A DNA stretch of 41,205 nt from Bacteroidota bacterium (GCA_021811615.1 JAJZNW010000014.1:1-41205); one strand, 5' to 3'. Positions 1 to 8,079 are shown, counted from the first letter of the stretch. Translations and numbers: made by a program. Notes: generated by a model not told the origin, from the sequence alone.

Positions 1-121
1 AGAGGAATATCAGCTCTTTCTCCGGGATGCCGAAGGCATGAAGGTCAATCTGAACGAGATGGTGAGGCACGCGAAGGAGTATGTTCAGGCGCACTCGAAG
101 GCGCTGAAGAAACAGAGGTAG
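1..121 (+). CDS. C-terminal end of an unidentified protein (cut by window edge)
   Basis: An open frame runs from base 2 to a TAG at 119-121 and encodes 39 residues beginning EEYQLFLRDAEG and ending AHSKALKKQR. The tail is charged and predicted helical, ending in a lysine-rich stretch as many cytosolic proteins do. I do not recognise the family from this fragment. A GC-rich hairpin (arms 140-152 and 164-176) follows 18 bases after the stop and fits the end of a transcription unit. That this is a real gene rests on the unbroken frame, the natural-looking composition and the hairpin. Confidence 0.55.
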   Translation, partial: EEYQLFLRDAEGMKVNLNEMVRHAKEYVQAHSKALKKQR

Positions 122-139
122 ACTGACGTTGCAGTGACT

Positions 140-176
140 GGGACCGGCGAGGTAAGTTGGAAGCCCCGCCGGCCCC
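140..176 (+). terminator. GC-rich hairpin after the first gene
   Basis: The arms GGGACCGGCGAGG (140-152) and CCCCGCCGGCCCC (164-176) pair with two mismatches around an 11-base loop. No run of T follows, so intrinsic termination is plausible but not certain. Confidence 0.4.
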
Positions 177-286
177 GTCCGAATTCGGCTTCGCACTTGG
201 ATGAATTATCGGGGGAGTAAGACCGGACTCTTCATCCAGATGATGCCTGCAACCCCGAATCTCTTTCCGATCAAGGAGGATTCGTT

Positions 287-604
287 ATGAAGATTATCGG
301 ACTCCTGATTCTCCTGTCGGCTTCGCCTCTCCTTGCGGCGAAATCCAGCGACAGCCTCTCGGCTTTCGTCCCTGATTCATCTTTCCACCTTGATAGACAG
401 GAAATACAAAGGGTGATCCGCTCGCGTCCGCGCATCGAACCTGACGGAATGGTGGTCGGAAACATGAAGTTCTTCATAAGGATTGTCCCTGTGAATCCGA
501 TGATCGACCCCGGGATGATCAGAATGATTCCTCCCAATAAACCGTTCGACAGCATGCCGGTTGTTCCGCTCAATCCAGGAGGGAACTTCATACATCCGCG
601 TTGA
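287..604 (+). CDS. Small secreted protein of unknown function
   Basis: A 105-residue protein. The first ~18 residues (MKIIGLLILLSASPLLAA) form a typical Sec signal peptide with cleavage expected after LLAA. The mature part is rich in Pro, Met, Ile and Arg, with a Pro-Met-rich region near residues 68-95 and no cysteine. The start is supported by an AAGGAGG Shine-Dalgarno about 8 bases upstream. It is probably periplasmic or surface-exposed. I recognise no domain. It is followed directly by a strong hairpin shared with the convergent gene at 708-1517, so it is likely a one-gene unit. Existence as a gene is likely; function is unknown. Confidence 0.65.
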   Translation: MKIIGLLILLSASPLLAAKSSDSLSAFVPDSSFHLDRQEIQRVIRSRPRIEPDGMVVGNMKFFIRIVPVNPMIDPGMIRMIPPNKPFDSMPVVPLNPGGNFIHPR

Positions 605-615
605 AGCCCCCAATA

Positions 616-664
616 AACAGCACGAAGCCTGCCGGAGGGGGTGGCAGGCTTCGCTTCTGCTGTT
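616..664. terminator. Two-part stem-loop between convergent genes
   Basis: CGAAGCCTGCC (623-633) pairs perfectly with GGCAGGCTTCG (643-653). An outer AACAGCA (616-622) pairs with TGCTGTT (658-664). The 11-bp core plus 7-bp outer stem lies between two genes facing each other, so it can serve as a bidirectional terminator. Confidence 0.7.
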
Positions 665-707
665 GTTTACCCGGAGTTGCCGGAAACATCTATTTGGAAA
701 ACGTCAC

Positions 708-1517
708 TCAGTTGTCCTGGCCGTTGCGATGCTGTTCCTGTTCATGCTCGCAGCGTCCGTCCCCGAACGATGCACGTATCGCCTGCTGAATTCTAAGCTG
801 GTTCTGGAACGACATATCGGTCGGGTCGAGTGTCGCGCCGGTGCTTGGATCTGTGAACCATGAACCCATGTTGAAGTTCAGGGCCACTTTTATTGAGCTC
901 GTGGAATTTGCTATCGTGATATTTCCCGGGACCTTGAACTCGAGGTTCTGGTTATCCTTGAACTCGAACGGGACCCAGCTTGTGTCTTTGTAGATGGCGC
1001 CCCATACGACGATGCTGTAATTCTGCACTGACGTATCCGGGGGCATGATGCCATTATTGAAATGATCGCTGTCGTGGTAAGATTGGCCGCGGTCGAGTCT
1101 CTTAATCGCAAACTTGACCCCGGTGTACGTACCGGCGGGAAGAGTCTGACTTGCGAAATTGATCGCAACCGTGTCGCGAACATGTATGACGAACGGCCCG
1201 CGGAATATGACGCTTGGATCGCTCGCGTTGATATAGAGAAGCGGGCTGTCGCCGCTCGAGTCTACCTGTACCGAGTCGATGTTGCTTTCGAATTTTATTC
1301 CTGCGAGGACGACGACGGCGCTGTCGATTCTGATCGGCGTAACGGCATCCACCGTGTTCAAATTACCGGAACTTGTAGCCATGAGGGGATTGGTGAAAGA
1401 GACCGACATCGTCACGTTGCCCGACGTGGCGGAGGAAGAAAGCGGATTCGTAGATTTCGTACACCCGGCGAGTAACAGCGAGAAGATCAACAAACCCAGA
1501 CTTGTGCGCGCAAACAT
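708..1517 (-). CDS. DUF4382-like lipoprotein
   Basis: A 269-residue protein starting at the ATG at 1517, where a GGAG Shine-Dalgarno lies 5-8 bases upstream; the longer open frame above it lacks such support. Residues 1-19 form a lipoprotein signal peptide with lipobox LLAGC, so it should be lipid-anchored. The body has alternating beta segments, including VDAVTPIRIDSAVVVLAGIK, FVIHVRDTVAINFASQ and LPAGTYTGVKFAIKRL. The pattern of a hydroxylated/hydrophobic strand followed by a late LPAGxYxxVKxxI element resembles DUF4382 domains of surface lipoproteins. That family has no known enzymatic role. The extreme C-terminus is polar (GRCEHEQEQHRNGQDN). It stands alone on its strand, opposite the neighbours on both sides. 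Family assignment is moderate and comes from motif resemblance only. Confidence 0.65.
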   Translation of the reverse strand: MFARTSLGLLIFSLLLAGCTKSTNPLSSSATSGNVTMSVSFTNPLMATSSGNLNTVDAVTPIRIDSAVVVLAGIKFESNIDSVQVDSSGDSPLLYINASDPSVIFRGPFVIHVRDTVAINFASQTLPAGTYTGVKFAIKRLDRGQSYHDSDHFNNGIMPPDTSVQNYSIVVWGAIYKDTSWVPFEFKDNQNLEFKVPGNITIANSTSSIKVALNFNMGSWFTDPSTGATLDPTDMSFQNQLRIQQAIRASFGDGRCEHEQEQHRNGQDN

Positions 1518-1889
1518 GTTATCTCCTTTTTCTAAGTTATGCTTCATCCGGCGTGCCGTAGTCTTCCGCAGGAAATAAGTGCGCATTCACGGCCAATCCA
1601 TATTTACTGTGCACTGATTGCTCGCGCGTGCGCACGATTTGCACACGGCAGACAGCAGAGTCATCGGTTAAGTGTGCTTGCGGGAACTGTCATCGAGTTA
1701 AGCGATGTTTTCAAAGGTGAGAGATGCGTTCCGCTTTCAATTTTCGCTGGATAGATGTTGAAAGGCATGGAACCAAACTAGCGTTGAAACTATATTTCAG
1801 TTGCAATCGAGTGCTGCGTTCCAAGGGTACACCTTTCTAGTATTCGAAGTAACTACAAATCTAAAAACCAGAAGCACGAACCCGTCATC
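1518..1889. other. Intergenic region between divergent genes
   Basis: This 372-base spacer separates a minus-strand lipoprotein gene from the plus-strand barrel gene and must hold both promoters. I see a 10-bp palindrome CGTGCGCACG at 1627-1636, inside a GC-rich patch, and an AT-rich segment near 1775-1800 that could be a promoter core. I cannot assign -35/-10 pairs with confidence and see no open frame with a ribosome site. Confidence 0.4.
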
Positions 1890-3131
1890 ATGCGTAAATT
1901 CATTTTTCTCATCTTGTTGTTCTCCGTTTCATCCGATCTGTTTGCATGTACCTATGCTCAGGTCGCAAAACCGGTAGTCGGAGAGCCGAATGTTTTCCTG
2001 GACTGCAATGTCTGCGATTTCAACTACATAAGAACTCATGTAAGGTTCGTCAACTACGTCAGGAGCCGCGAGGAGGCGCAGGTCCAGGTACTTGTGACCA
2101 CCATGCCGACAGGCAGCGGGGGAACTCAATATACACTGATCTTCCTCGGCCGTAGATCATTCACGGGTATGGACGATACTCTCCATTATATATCCAAACC
2201 CTTACAGAGCTGGGACAGAATAAGGGAGGGCATGGCGAACACGCTTAGTCTTGGCCTCGTCAGGTATGCAGATCAAACGACTATCGGCAAGTACCTCTCG
2301 GTAAGCGTCTCGAAAGCGGATTCAAATTCAGTGGTCACCGATCCCTGGAACCATTGGGTCTTCAGCGTCGCGGCCAACGGATACCTGAACGGACAGGCGC
2401 TCACCGATCAGAATTCATGGTCCGGGAACATATCGGCAAGCAGAACCACTGCAAGGTCGAAATTCCTTTTCTCCGCGGGGACCGGTTACAGCGAAAGCAG
2501 CTACATCGCCAACAGTCAGGACGTGATCGCTATTTCCAGGAATCAAAACCTGCAGGCGATGGGAGCGCTTAGTCTGGGAGGACATTGGTCGGCAGGAGGA
2601 ATAATTTCTTCGTCTTCTTCGACATACAATAACGAGAAGGCCGCTATTTCGCTCTCCCCGGAAATAGAATATGACATCTTCCCGTACTCTCAATCCACAA
2701 TGAGACAGCTTCGGTTCAGGTATCAGGTGAGTTACGATTATTACAGGTACTACGCCGAGACTATTTTCAACAAATATTCCGATCAACTGACGAGTCAGGG
2801 CCTGTCCGTTATCCTGGATCTCACGCAACCATGGGGCTCGATAAACGCGTCATTGTACGGCGCGAATTACTTCTACAACTTCACGAAGAATCATCTCCAG
2901 TTCTATACACAGCTGTCGCTTTCGCTGTCGCAGGGATTATCGCTGAATCTTTCGGGCGCAGTCTCTATGATACACGATCAGCTGTCGCTGCCGCAGTCGG
3001 GAGCGACGACCGACCAGATATTACTGCAGCAGACGGAGCTTGCTACGCAGTACTCGTACTGGACCGCGTTCGGAGTGAGGTATACGTTCGGATCGATATA
3101 CAATGATGTGGTAAATCCGAGGCTGTGGTGA
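1890..3131 (+). CDS. Secreted outer-membrane beta-barrel protein
   Basis: A 413-residue protein with an N-terminal signal peptide (about residues 1-23, ending ACTYAQ). It then has a conserved-looking soluble segment, residues ~33-115, with the pattern VFLDCNVCDFNYIRTHV, FVNYVRSREEAQVQVLVT and YTLIFLGR. From about residue 130 to the end there are repeated amphipathic strands rich in Ser, Tyr, Gly and aromatic residues, as in outer-membrane barrels. The two cysteines in DCNVCD may form a disulfide. I have seen this architecture as an uncharacterised DUF481-like family in FCB bacteria; the exact function is unknown. No good Shine-Dalgarno precedes the ATG, but it is the only start that gives a proper signal peptide. 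A hairpin follows the stop directly. Confidence 0.7.
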   Translation: MRKFIFLILLFSVSSDLFACTYAQVAKPVVGEPNVFLDCNVCDFNYIRTHVRFVNYVRSREEAQVQVLVTTMPTGSGGTQYTLIFLGRRSFTGMDDTLHYISKPLQSWDRIREGMANTLSLGLVRYADQTTIGKYLSVSVSKADSNSVVTDPWNHWVFSVAANGYLNGQALTDQNSWSGNISASRTTARSKFLFSAGTGYSESSYIANSQDVIAISRNQNLQAMGALSLGGHWSAGGIISSSSSTYNNEKAAISLSPEIEYDIFPYSQSTMRQLRFRYQVSYDYYRYYAETIFNKYSDQLTSQGLSVILDLTQPWGSINASLYGANYFYNFTKNHLQFYTQLSLSLSQGLSLNLSGAVSMIHDQLSLPQSGATTDQILLQQTELATQYSYWTAFGVRYTFGSIYNDVVNPRLW

Positions 3132-3151
3132 CCCCGCTCTGAAGAGCGGGG
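3132..3151 (+). terminator. Hairpin directly after the barrel gene
   Basis: CCCCGCTC (3132-3139), loop TGAA, GAGCGGGG (3144-3151): a perfect 8-bp stem with a tetraloop that begins on the base after the stop codon. A T-run is lacking. Confidence 0.5.
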
Positions 3152-3166
3152 GAACATTAGTGAGGC

Positions 3167-3274
3167 TCAACAGCAGCGCGGGCCTTCGCTGTGGTCGGAG
3201 AAGACACCTTTGAGGAAATCCCTGGCGGCATGCAAGAATCGCGTTAGTGCGGATGTCAGGGAAATGGGGCTCAT
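3167..3274 (-). CDS. Possible 35-residue ORF coupled to carA
   Basis: The ATG at 3274 overlaps the carA stop codon as ATGA, the usual geometry of translational coupling. The frame encodes a 35-residue peptide, MSPISLTSALTRF then LHAARDFLKGVFSDHSEG and PRCC. Residues 6-25 could form a short amphipathic helix, and the C-terminus ends in a Cys pair. I know no family like it, and there is no independent ribosome site beyond the AAGGTAGAAG in the carA end. It may be a chance frame; it is listed because the overlap is exact and because nothing else explains the 100 bases after carA. Confidence 0.2.
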   Translation of the reverse strand: MSPISLTSALTRFLHAARDFLKGVFSDHSEGPRCC

Positions 3275-4371
3275 CTCGCTTCTACCTTCACGCCTTCCAT
3301 CATCTCGATGAAGTCGTCGAACAGGTAATCGCTGTCGTGCGGACCGGGCGATGCCTCGGGATGGTATTGAACGCAAAACAGCGGAAGGTTCTTGTGTCTG
3401 AAACCTTCCAGTATGTTGTCGTTCAAATCTATGTGGGTAATCTCGTAATCCGGGGGAAGGCTGTCGGGATCGACGGCGAAGCCGTGATTGTGGGATGTGA
3501 CTTCTACGGTTTCTCTGGCGAGGTGCTTCACCGGATGGTTCGCGCCGCGGTGACCGAACTTCATCTTGAATGTCTTCGCGCCCGCAGCCAGTGCAAGGAG
3601 CTGATGGCCGAGGCAAATTCCGAAAATCGGTTTCTTCCCTATAAGTTTCTTCAAATTCTCGATCGCGTAGTCGACGGCCGCCGGATCGCCGGGGCCGTTC
3701 GAGAGAAATATACCGTCCGGGTTCATCTTGAGTGCATCTTCTGCCGAGTAACCCGCAGGCACTACGGTCACGTTGCAGCCGCGCTCGTAAAGCTTGCGAA
3801 GTATGTTCGTCTTGATTCCGAAATCGTATGCAACGACGGTGTACTTGTAGTCCGATTTTCCGTTCGGAGAGAATTTATAAGGGGCTTTCGTCGTAACGAC
3901 CTTCGCAAGGTCGAGGCCCGACATCGAAGGGAATGACTTTGCCTTCTTTACCAGCGACGCGTCGTCGAGATCGGTCGTCGAAATGACGCCGTTCATCGCG
4001 CCGACTTCGCGGATTATCTTGGTAAGTTTCCTTGTGTCGATCGCTTCTATCCCGACGATGGCGTTCCGCTTCAGGTAGTCGCCGAGACTTTCGGTCGCCC
4101 TGAAGTTGCTGTAAAATTTGCTGTACTCTCTTACGATGAAGCCAGCGACCTGTGGTTTCGATGACTCGACATCTTCCGGATTGATCCCGTAATTGCCAAT
4201 ATGCGGATATGTCATCGTTACAATCTGTCCGCAATACGACGGATCGGTCAGGACCTCCTGGTAACCTATCATGCTTGTATTGAAAACGACTTCGCCGGCT
4301 GTTTCACCTTCCGCTCCGAAAGACTCACCGGTAAATATAGTTCCGTTAGCGAGTGCCAATTTTGCTTTCAA
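3271..4371 (-). CDS. carA: Carbamoyl-phosphate synthase, small (glutaminase) subunit
   Basis: A 366-residue protein, the normal length for CarA. It hydrolyses glutamine and channels ammonia to the large subunit CarB, which makes carbamoyl phosphate for pyrimidine and arginine synthesis in the cytosol. Residues ~1-150 form the CPSase small-chain N-terminal domain (FNTSMIGYQEVLTDPSY, YPHIGNYGIN, IVGIEAIDTR). Residues ~175-366 form a class I glutamine amidotransferase domain with nucleophile Cys253 in GICLGHQ and His337/Glu339 in QYHPEASPG; all triad residues are present. The start is a TTG at 4371 with GGAG 5-6 bases upstream. The gene is divergent from glnB. carB is not in the window, so the two subunits are not encoded together here. 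The identification is firm. Confidence 0.97.
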   Translation of the reverse strand: MKAKLALANGTIFTGESFGAEGETAGEVVFNTSMIGYQEVLTDPSYCGQIVTMTYPHIGNYGINPEDVESSKPQVAGFIVREYSKFYSNFRATESLGDYLKRNAIVGIEAIDTRKLTKIIREVGAMNGVISTTDLDDASLVKKAKSFPSMSGLDLAKVVTTKAPYKFSPNGKSDYKYTVVAYDFGIKTNILRKLYERGCNVTVVPAGYSAEDALKMNPDGIFLSNGPGDPAAVDYAIENLKKLIGKKPIFGICLGHQLLALAAGAKTFKMKFGHRGANHPVKHLARETVEVTSHNHGFAVDPDSLPPDYEITHIDLNDNILEGFRHKNLPLFCVQYHPEASPGPHDSDYLFDDFIEMMEGVKVEAR

Positions 4372-4611
4372 ATCTGCTCCAAGTTCTTTCGTCCCAATTT
4401 AACAACGCACGCGCTCCGTTTCAATTGTGTGGTCAAATCTCGAATTGTCAACAGTAATAAGTAAAATGCCAATGTGAGTCTCGTTATTTTATGAGGCAAA
4501 GTCCCCTTTGTTCCTCCCGATTTAAGCGCATCATCTGTTCCATCCCGTACTTTCTTGATTCTGTAAGCAATTTGTGGCAATTTTGACATGCGAATTCATC
4601 GCTATGAATAA

Positions 4612-4977
<366 letters not shown>

Positions 4978-4982
4978 TGGTA

Positions 4983-5125
4983 AGCTCCAAAGAGAAAATC
5001 ACAAGCTCCAAACAAGAATCAAGAATCAACAAATCAAGCCTGGAATCTTTGAGCTTTTCATCGTTGACGGGCTGGAATTTAGTTCTTGTTCGGAGCTTGG
5101 CGCCTGGAGCTTGGAACTTGATCTC
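4983..5125. repeat. Degenerate 'AAGCTCCAA' word repeat with long inverted arms
   Basis: The glnB-era spacer is made mostly of variants of AAGCTCCAA/TTGGAGCTT and of CAAGAATCAAGAATCAA. The arm at 5002-5018 (CAAGCTCCAAACAAGAA) pairs with 5083-5099 (TTCTTGTTCGGAGCTTG) with one mismatch, so the RNA could fold into a 17-bp stem. Further copies of the word lie at 4983 and 5106-5114. No coding frame fits it. Confidence 0.7.
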
Positions 5126-5136
5126 CGGGCGATGAT

Positions 5137-6045
5137 ATGGGTAGTTCGAGCTTTCACAGCGGCTACGTTGCTCTGATTGGCGAGCCTAACGTAGGCAAAT
5201 CGACCCTCCTTAACGCGATACTCGGACAGAAACTGTCCATCGTAACTCCTAAGCCGCAGACGACGCGGCACAAGATCGCGGGCATACTGACCGGAGAAAA
5301 TCATCAGGTGGTCTTTCTCGATACGCCCGGGCTCATCAAGCCTAAATACACTCTTCAGGAAGTCATGATGCAGTTCGCCGGCGATGCCATAGAAGAAGCT
5401 GACATCGTTATGTTCCTTACCGATGCGAGCGACCGGGGCGCGGTCAGTTCGGTGAAGAATTCGCAGGAGATCGCGAAGCTCTTCAAGTCGAAGAAGAAGC
5501 CGGTCTTCATGGTAATCAACAAGATAGATCTCGTAAAAAAGTCCGAAGTGCTGCCGCTAATACAGGCTTTCAGCGAGTCGCATCCTTTCGACGAGGTGAT
5601 ACCGGTCTCCGCGCTGAAGGAGGAGAACCTCGACGACCTGAAGGAGACTATCGTGAAGTATCTTCCCGAAGGCAACGCATACTATCCTGAAGATTATGTG
5701 AGCGACAGGGATGAACGCTTCTTCGTGAGTGAGCTGATACGCGAGGAGATTTTCAAGGTGTTCAAGGAAGAAGTGCCTTACGCTACAACCGTTGAGATTG
5801 AGGAATTCAGGGAAAGCGATTCGGAGCGGAAGACATTCATTCGCGCGGTCGTCTATGTCGAGCGCGATTCGCAGAAGGGAATAATCATCGGCAAGGGAGG
5901 CGCTGCTCTCAAGCAAATCGGTCAGAACGCGAGAAGGCAAATCGAAGCGCTTATCGGACACGAGGTGTTCTTGGAATTGTTCGTGAAGGTCGAGAAAGAA
6001 TGGCGCGACGACAGGGGGAAGATTAAGAGACTGGGGTATAGGTAG
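5137..6045 (+). CDS. era: GTPase Era
   Basis: A 302-residue ribosome-assembly GTPase that binds the 3' end of 16S rRNA and helps mature the 30S subunit. The G1 motif is GEPNVGKST (15-23), switch I includes TTRH (42-45), G3 is DTPG (62-65), G4 is NKID (128-131), and G5 is VSALKEENL (about 158-166). The C-terminal KH domain has the GxxG loop in IIIGKGGAALKQIG (about 247-260) and ends KLGYR-like (IKRLGYR). Length and all motifs are normal. The ATG has no clear Shine-Dalgarno because the word repeat fills the spacer. The stop codon TAG is itself the first word of a second repeat family. Confidence 0.97.
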   Translation: MGSSSFHSGYVALIGEPNVGKSTLLNAILGQKLSIVTPKPQTTRHKIAGILTGENHQVVFLDTPGLIKPKYTLQEVMMQFAGDAIEEADIVMFLTDASDRGAVSSVKNSQEIAKLFKSKKKPVFMVINKIDLVKKSEVLPLIQAFSESHPFDEVIPVSALKEENLDDLKETIVKYLPEGNAYYPEDYVSDRDERFFVSELIREEIFKVFKEEVPYATTVEIEEFRESDSERKTFIRAVVYVERDSQKGIIIGKGGAALKQIGQNARRQIEALIGHEVFLELFVKVEKEWRDDRGKIKRLGYR

Positions 6046-6100
6046 TAAGTAGTAGCTAGTAAGAAGTAGGTAGTAGGTTGTAGGTAGTAAGCAGTTACAG
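6039..6100 (+). repeat. 'GTAGGTAGTAAGTAGTAG' word repeat after era
   Basis: This is a tract built from TAGTA, TAGGTAG and TAAGTAG words, beginning inside the last codons of era so that the era stop TAG is part of it, and ending about 17 bases before the next start. It contains no frame and no perfect period. The same word family occurs on the other strand at 34616-34652, again starting at a stop codon. Confidence 0.65.
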
Positions 6101-6116
6101 AAAAGAGGAGTATCAA

Positions 6117-7415
6117 ATGGCGGAAGTCCAACCTTTCAAGGCAATTCATTACAATACCGATGTAGTCAGGAATCTTTCGAAAGTCGTAGCACCACCTTAC
6201 GATGTAATAAACAAAGAGCAGCAAAAAGAACTGTTCGACAGGGATCCGAACAACATCATAAAGCTCGACCTCAATCCCGCCGCCGATCCATACCCGGAGG
6301 CCGCGAAAGAGTTGCAGCGGATGCTGAAGGAGAAGGCGCTGGTCGTCGACAGCGACCCGGCAATTTATCCCTGCATGCAGACATTCAAGGGTCAGGATGC
6401 AAAAGCCGTCACCCGGCGTGGATTCATCTCGTGGATAAAGCTCGAGCCGTTCGAGGCGGGCGTCGTTCTTCCGCACGAACACACTCTCTCCGGCCCGAAG
6501 ATGGACAGGCTGAAGCTCATGACGGCTACGAAGGCGTCGTTCAGCCAGATATTCAGCCTCTACGGCGATCCCGGCAGGAAACTCGAAATGGAATATGACA
6601 GGCTCGCGAAGACCGGGCCGTTTCTGGAAGCGGACCAGGACGGTGTGAACAACAAGATATATCGCATCACCGATGCGGCGACGCTGAAACTGTTCCAGGA
6701 TCTGTTCAGGAATATGCCGGTCTACATCGCAGACGGTCACCACAGGTACGAGACCGCGCTCGAGTACCAGAAGCAGATGAAGGCGAAGAACCCGAAGCAT
6801 ACCGGCAAGGAAGCTTACAATTACATAATGATGTACTTCACGAACATCTTCGATTCCGGACTCGTCGTTTTCCCGACTCACAGGATACTTCACAGCATAA
6901 ACGGCTTCGACGCGGATAAGATGATGAGTGCAGTGGGGACACACTTCGACTTCACGGCGAAGTCTGAGATTAACTCGTTGGCGTCCTCGCTGCTTTCGGC
7001 GGGCGATCACGCTTACGGCTTGATACTCCCTGAGAAAAAGTACTTTCTAATGAAGCTTAAGTCTGGCTCTGATGTACTCGAGATAGTCAAGGAGAACGTC
7101 CCGGCGCCCGTAAAGAGGCTGGACGTCACTCTGCTGCACGATTACGTTTTGGCGCAGACTCTCGGCATTTCAAAGGAGGCGCAGGAGAAGAAGCTGAACA
7201 TCAACTACACCATCGACATGCATGAGGTCGATGCAGCGGTGCAGTTCCCGGAAGCGGGATCTTCGACAGGGAAGGGACAGCTCGGTTTCATACTCAACTC
7301 GACAAAAGTGGAGCAGGTGAAAGAAGTCGCCGACGCGAAGGCTGTAATGCCGCAGAAGTCGACGTACTTCTATCCGAAGCTTCTCTCGGGTTTGCTCCTC
7401 AGCGGCCTGGAATAA
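6117..7415 (+). CDS. DUF1015 family protein
   Basis: A 432-residue protein of the DUF1015 family. Recognisable stretches are VQPFKAIHYN and VVAPPYDVINKEQQ at the N-terminus, LPHEHTLSGPKMDRLKLM near 119-137, and the very typical MPVYIADGHHRYETALEY near 203-220. The C-terminus includes IDMHEVD and GQLGFILNSTKVEQVKEVADAKAVMPQKSTYFYPKLLSGLL. The family is cytosolic, widespread and uncharacterised; the conserved His/Asp residues (ADGHHRY) suggest a metal or phosphate site, but that is inference. GAGGAG precedes the ATG. The gene lies downstream of era and converges on the hicA remnant, with a palindrome between them. Confidence 0.93.
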   Translation: MAEVQPFKAIHYNTDVVRNLSKVVAPPYDVINKEQQKELFDRDPNNIIKLDLNPAADPYPEAAKELQRMLKEKALVVDSDPAIYPCMQTFKGQDAKAVTRRGFISWIKLEPFEAGVVLPHEHTLSGPKMDRLKLMTATKASFSQIFSLYGDPGRKLEMEYDRLAKTGPFLEADQDGVNNKIYRITDAATLKLFQDLFRNMPVYIADGHHRYETALEYQKQMKAKNPKHTGKEAYNYIMMYFTNIFDSGLVVFPTHRILHSINGFDADKMMSAVGTHFDFTAKSEINSLASSLLSAGDHAYGLILPEKKYFLMKLKSGSDVLEIVKENVPAPVKRLDVTLLHDYVLAQTLGISKEAQEKKLNINYTIDMHEVDAAVQFPEAGSSTGKGQLGFILNSTKVEQVKEVADAKAVMPQKSTYFYPKLLSGLLLSGLE

Positions 7416-7426
7416 TATTCGCGCTT

Positions 7427-7459
7427 AACCTTGTCAAGGTTTGAACCCTTGACAAGGTT
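7427..7459. repeat. 33-bp palindromic element overlapping the 3' end of hicA
   Basis: AACCTTGTCAAGG (7427-7439) pairs perfectly with CCTTGACAAGGTT (7447-7459) around a 7-base loop. Each arm is itself nearly palindromic (CCTTG-N-CAAGG). It lies between the DUF1015 gene and the convergent hicA remnant and supplies the stop codon and last residues of hicA. It may terminate both genes, although no T-run follows, or be a mobile intergenic palindrome. Confidence 0.75.
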
Positions 7460-7580
7460 GCGAGATGTAGGTCCGTCGTCCATCCGGGTGACGGAGGACC
7501 TTGTGCGAGCCTGATTGTCGCTTCTCAACGAAACCGGCACGCAGCAACGCGCGCAAGACATCTTTAACTGAGTAAGGCAT
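7434..7580 (-). pseudogene. hicA: Truncated HicA-like toxin
   Basis: The ATG at 7580 opens a 48-residue frame, [41 protein letters not shown], then PCQGFKP and stop. The GF-x-x-x-R-x-x-GSH-x-x-x-x-HPDGR pattern is the HicA core, with the catalytic His in GSHKVLRH. HicA proteins usually run on for another 15-25 residues (a VPxH strand and a final helix); here these are missing because the frame enters the 33-bp palindrome, which encodes PCQGFKP and the TGA. No remaining hicA sequence is visible beyond it, where the DUF1015 gene ends. The gene overlaps hicB by 17 bases. The toxin has probably lost its function. Confidence 0.75.
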
Positions 7581-7812
7581 CCTCCTCGATTTCGATCATG
7601 GATACGAAAGCGCCCTCTTCCCGCCTGACCCGTTCACCGTTAGCCTTCTTCCCGGCAAGCCATAACTTGATCAGATCGTAAGCGGCCTCTTTGGCCCCTT
7701 CAATCCCTTTGCCGTGAGTCGTTATGTCCAGAGCGGGGATGTGTGCGTAATAGTAGCCGGGAGAAAACGAAGGGTCGTCAACCCTTTCATAAACGATCGT
7801 GTACCTTATCAT
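7564..7812 (-). CDS. hicB: HicB-like antitoxin
   Basis: An 82-residue protein with the small HicB (partial RNase H) fold. An opening strand ([11 protein letters not shown]) is followed by [33 protein letters not shown], which matches the usual 'Y-x-A-x-I-P-x-L ... T-x-G-x-x-x-x-x-A' pattern. The C-terminus is short ([13 protein letters not shown]) and lacks a ribbon-helix-helix or HTH domain, so it probably neutralises HicA by direct binding. A GGAGAC Shine-Dalgarno precedes the ATG at 7812. The gene order is hicB then hicA with overlapping frames. Because hicA is truncated, the antitoxin may be a solitary survivor. Confidence 0.8.
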   Translation of the reverse strand: MIRYTIVYERVDDPSFSPGYYYAHIPALDITTHGKGIEGAKEAAYDLIKLWLAGKKANGERVRREEGAFVSMIEIEEDALLS

Positions 7813-7953
7813 GGCGTCTCCTTATGGGTCAGTCCAACTACGGATGACCGAAAAAGCAAAGCCTGGAATTCCCGCGTTAATGTTACAACCGGGTCCAAAT
7901 CTTGAAACTCTTAAGAAACTTGTCGAGGTCGCGTGCCAGTCCTTTCTTTGTCC

Positions 7954-8035
7954 ACTACAGGCCGCTCCTGAAGGAGCTACCCATGCTTCTGGATCGATTC
8001 GAACTACAAACAGATCGCTCCTGCCGGAGCTCATT
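7954..8035. repeat. Two-copy element with GCTCC-N4-GGAGC palindromes
   Basis: Copy 1 has ACTACAG at 7954 and GCTCC-TGAA-GGAGC at 7964-7977. Copy 2 has ACTACAA at 8003 and GCTCC-TGCC-GGAGC at 8017-8030. The palindromes are 53 bases apart, and each copy has the same order of ACTACA then palindrome. I recall similar ACTACAAAT...CGCTCC...GGAGC intergenic repeats in Bacteroidota; that is memory and was not searched. Confidence 0.6.
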
Positions 8036-8079
8036 GAATGAGTCACAAGGGGTTTCCACCAGCCGGGGGTGCAGAATAC

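Noticed and set aside
4572..4592. Sigma-54 promoter before glnB (TGTGGCA ... TGC)
   Set aside because: The distance between GG and GC is 12 bases rather than the required 10, and the -12 box is poor.
5922..7010. A long minus-strand frame under DUF1015 and era
   Set aside because: It is the antisense shadow of two certain genes and reads through a word repeat as hydrophobic nonsense.
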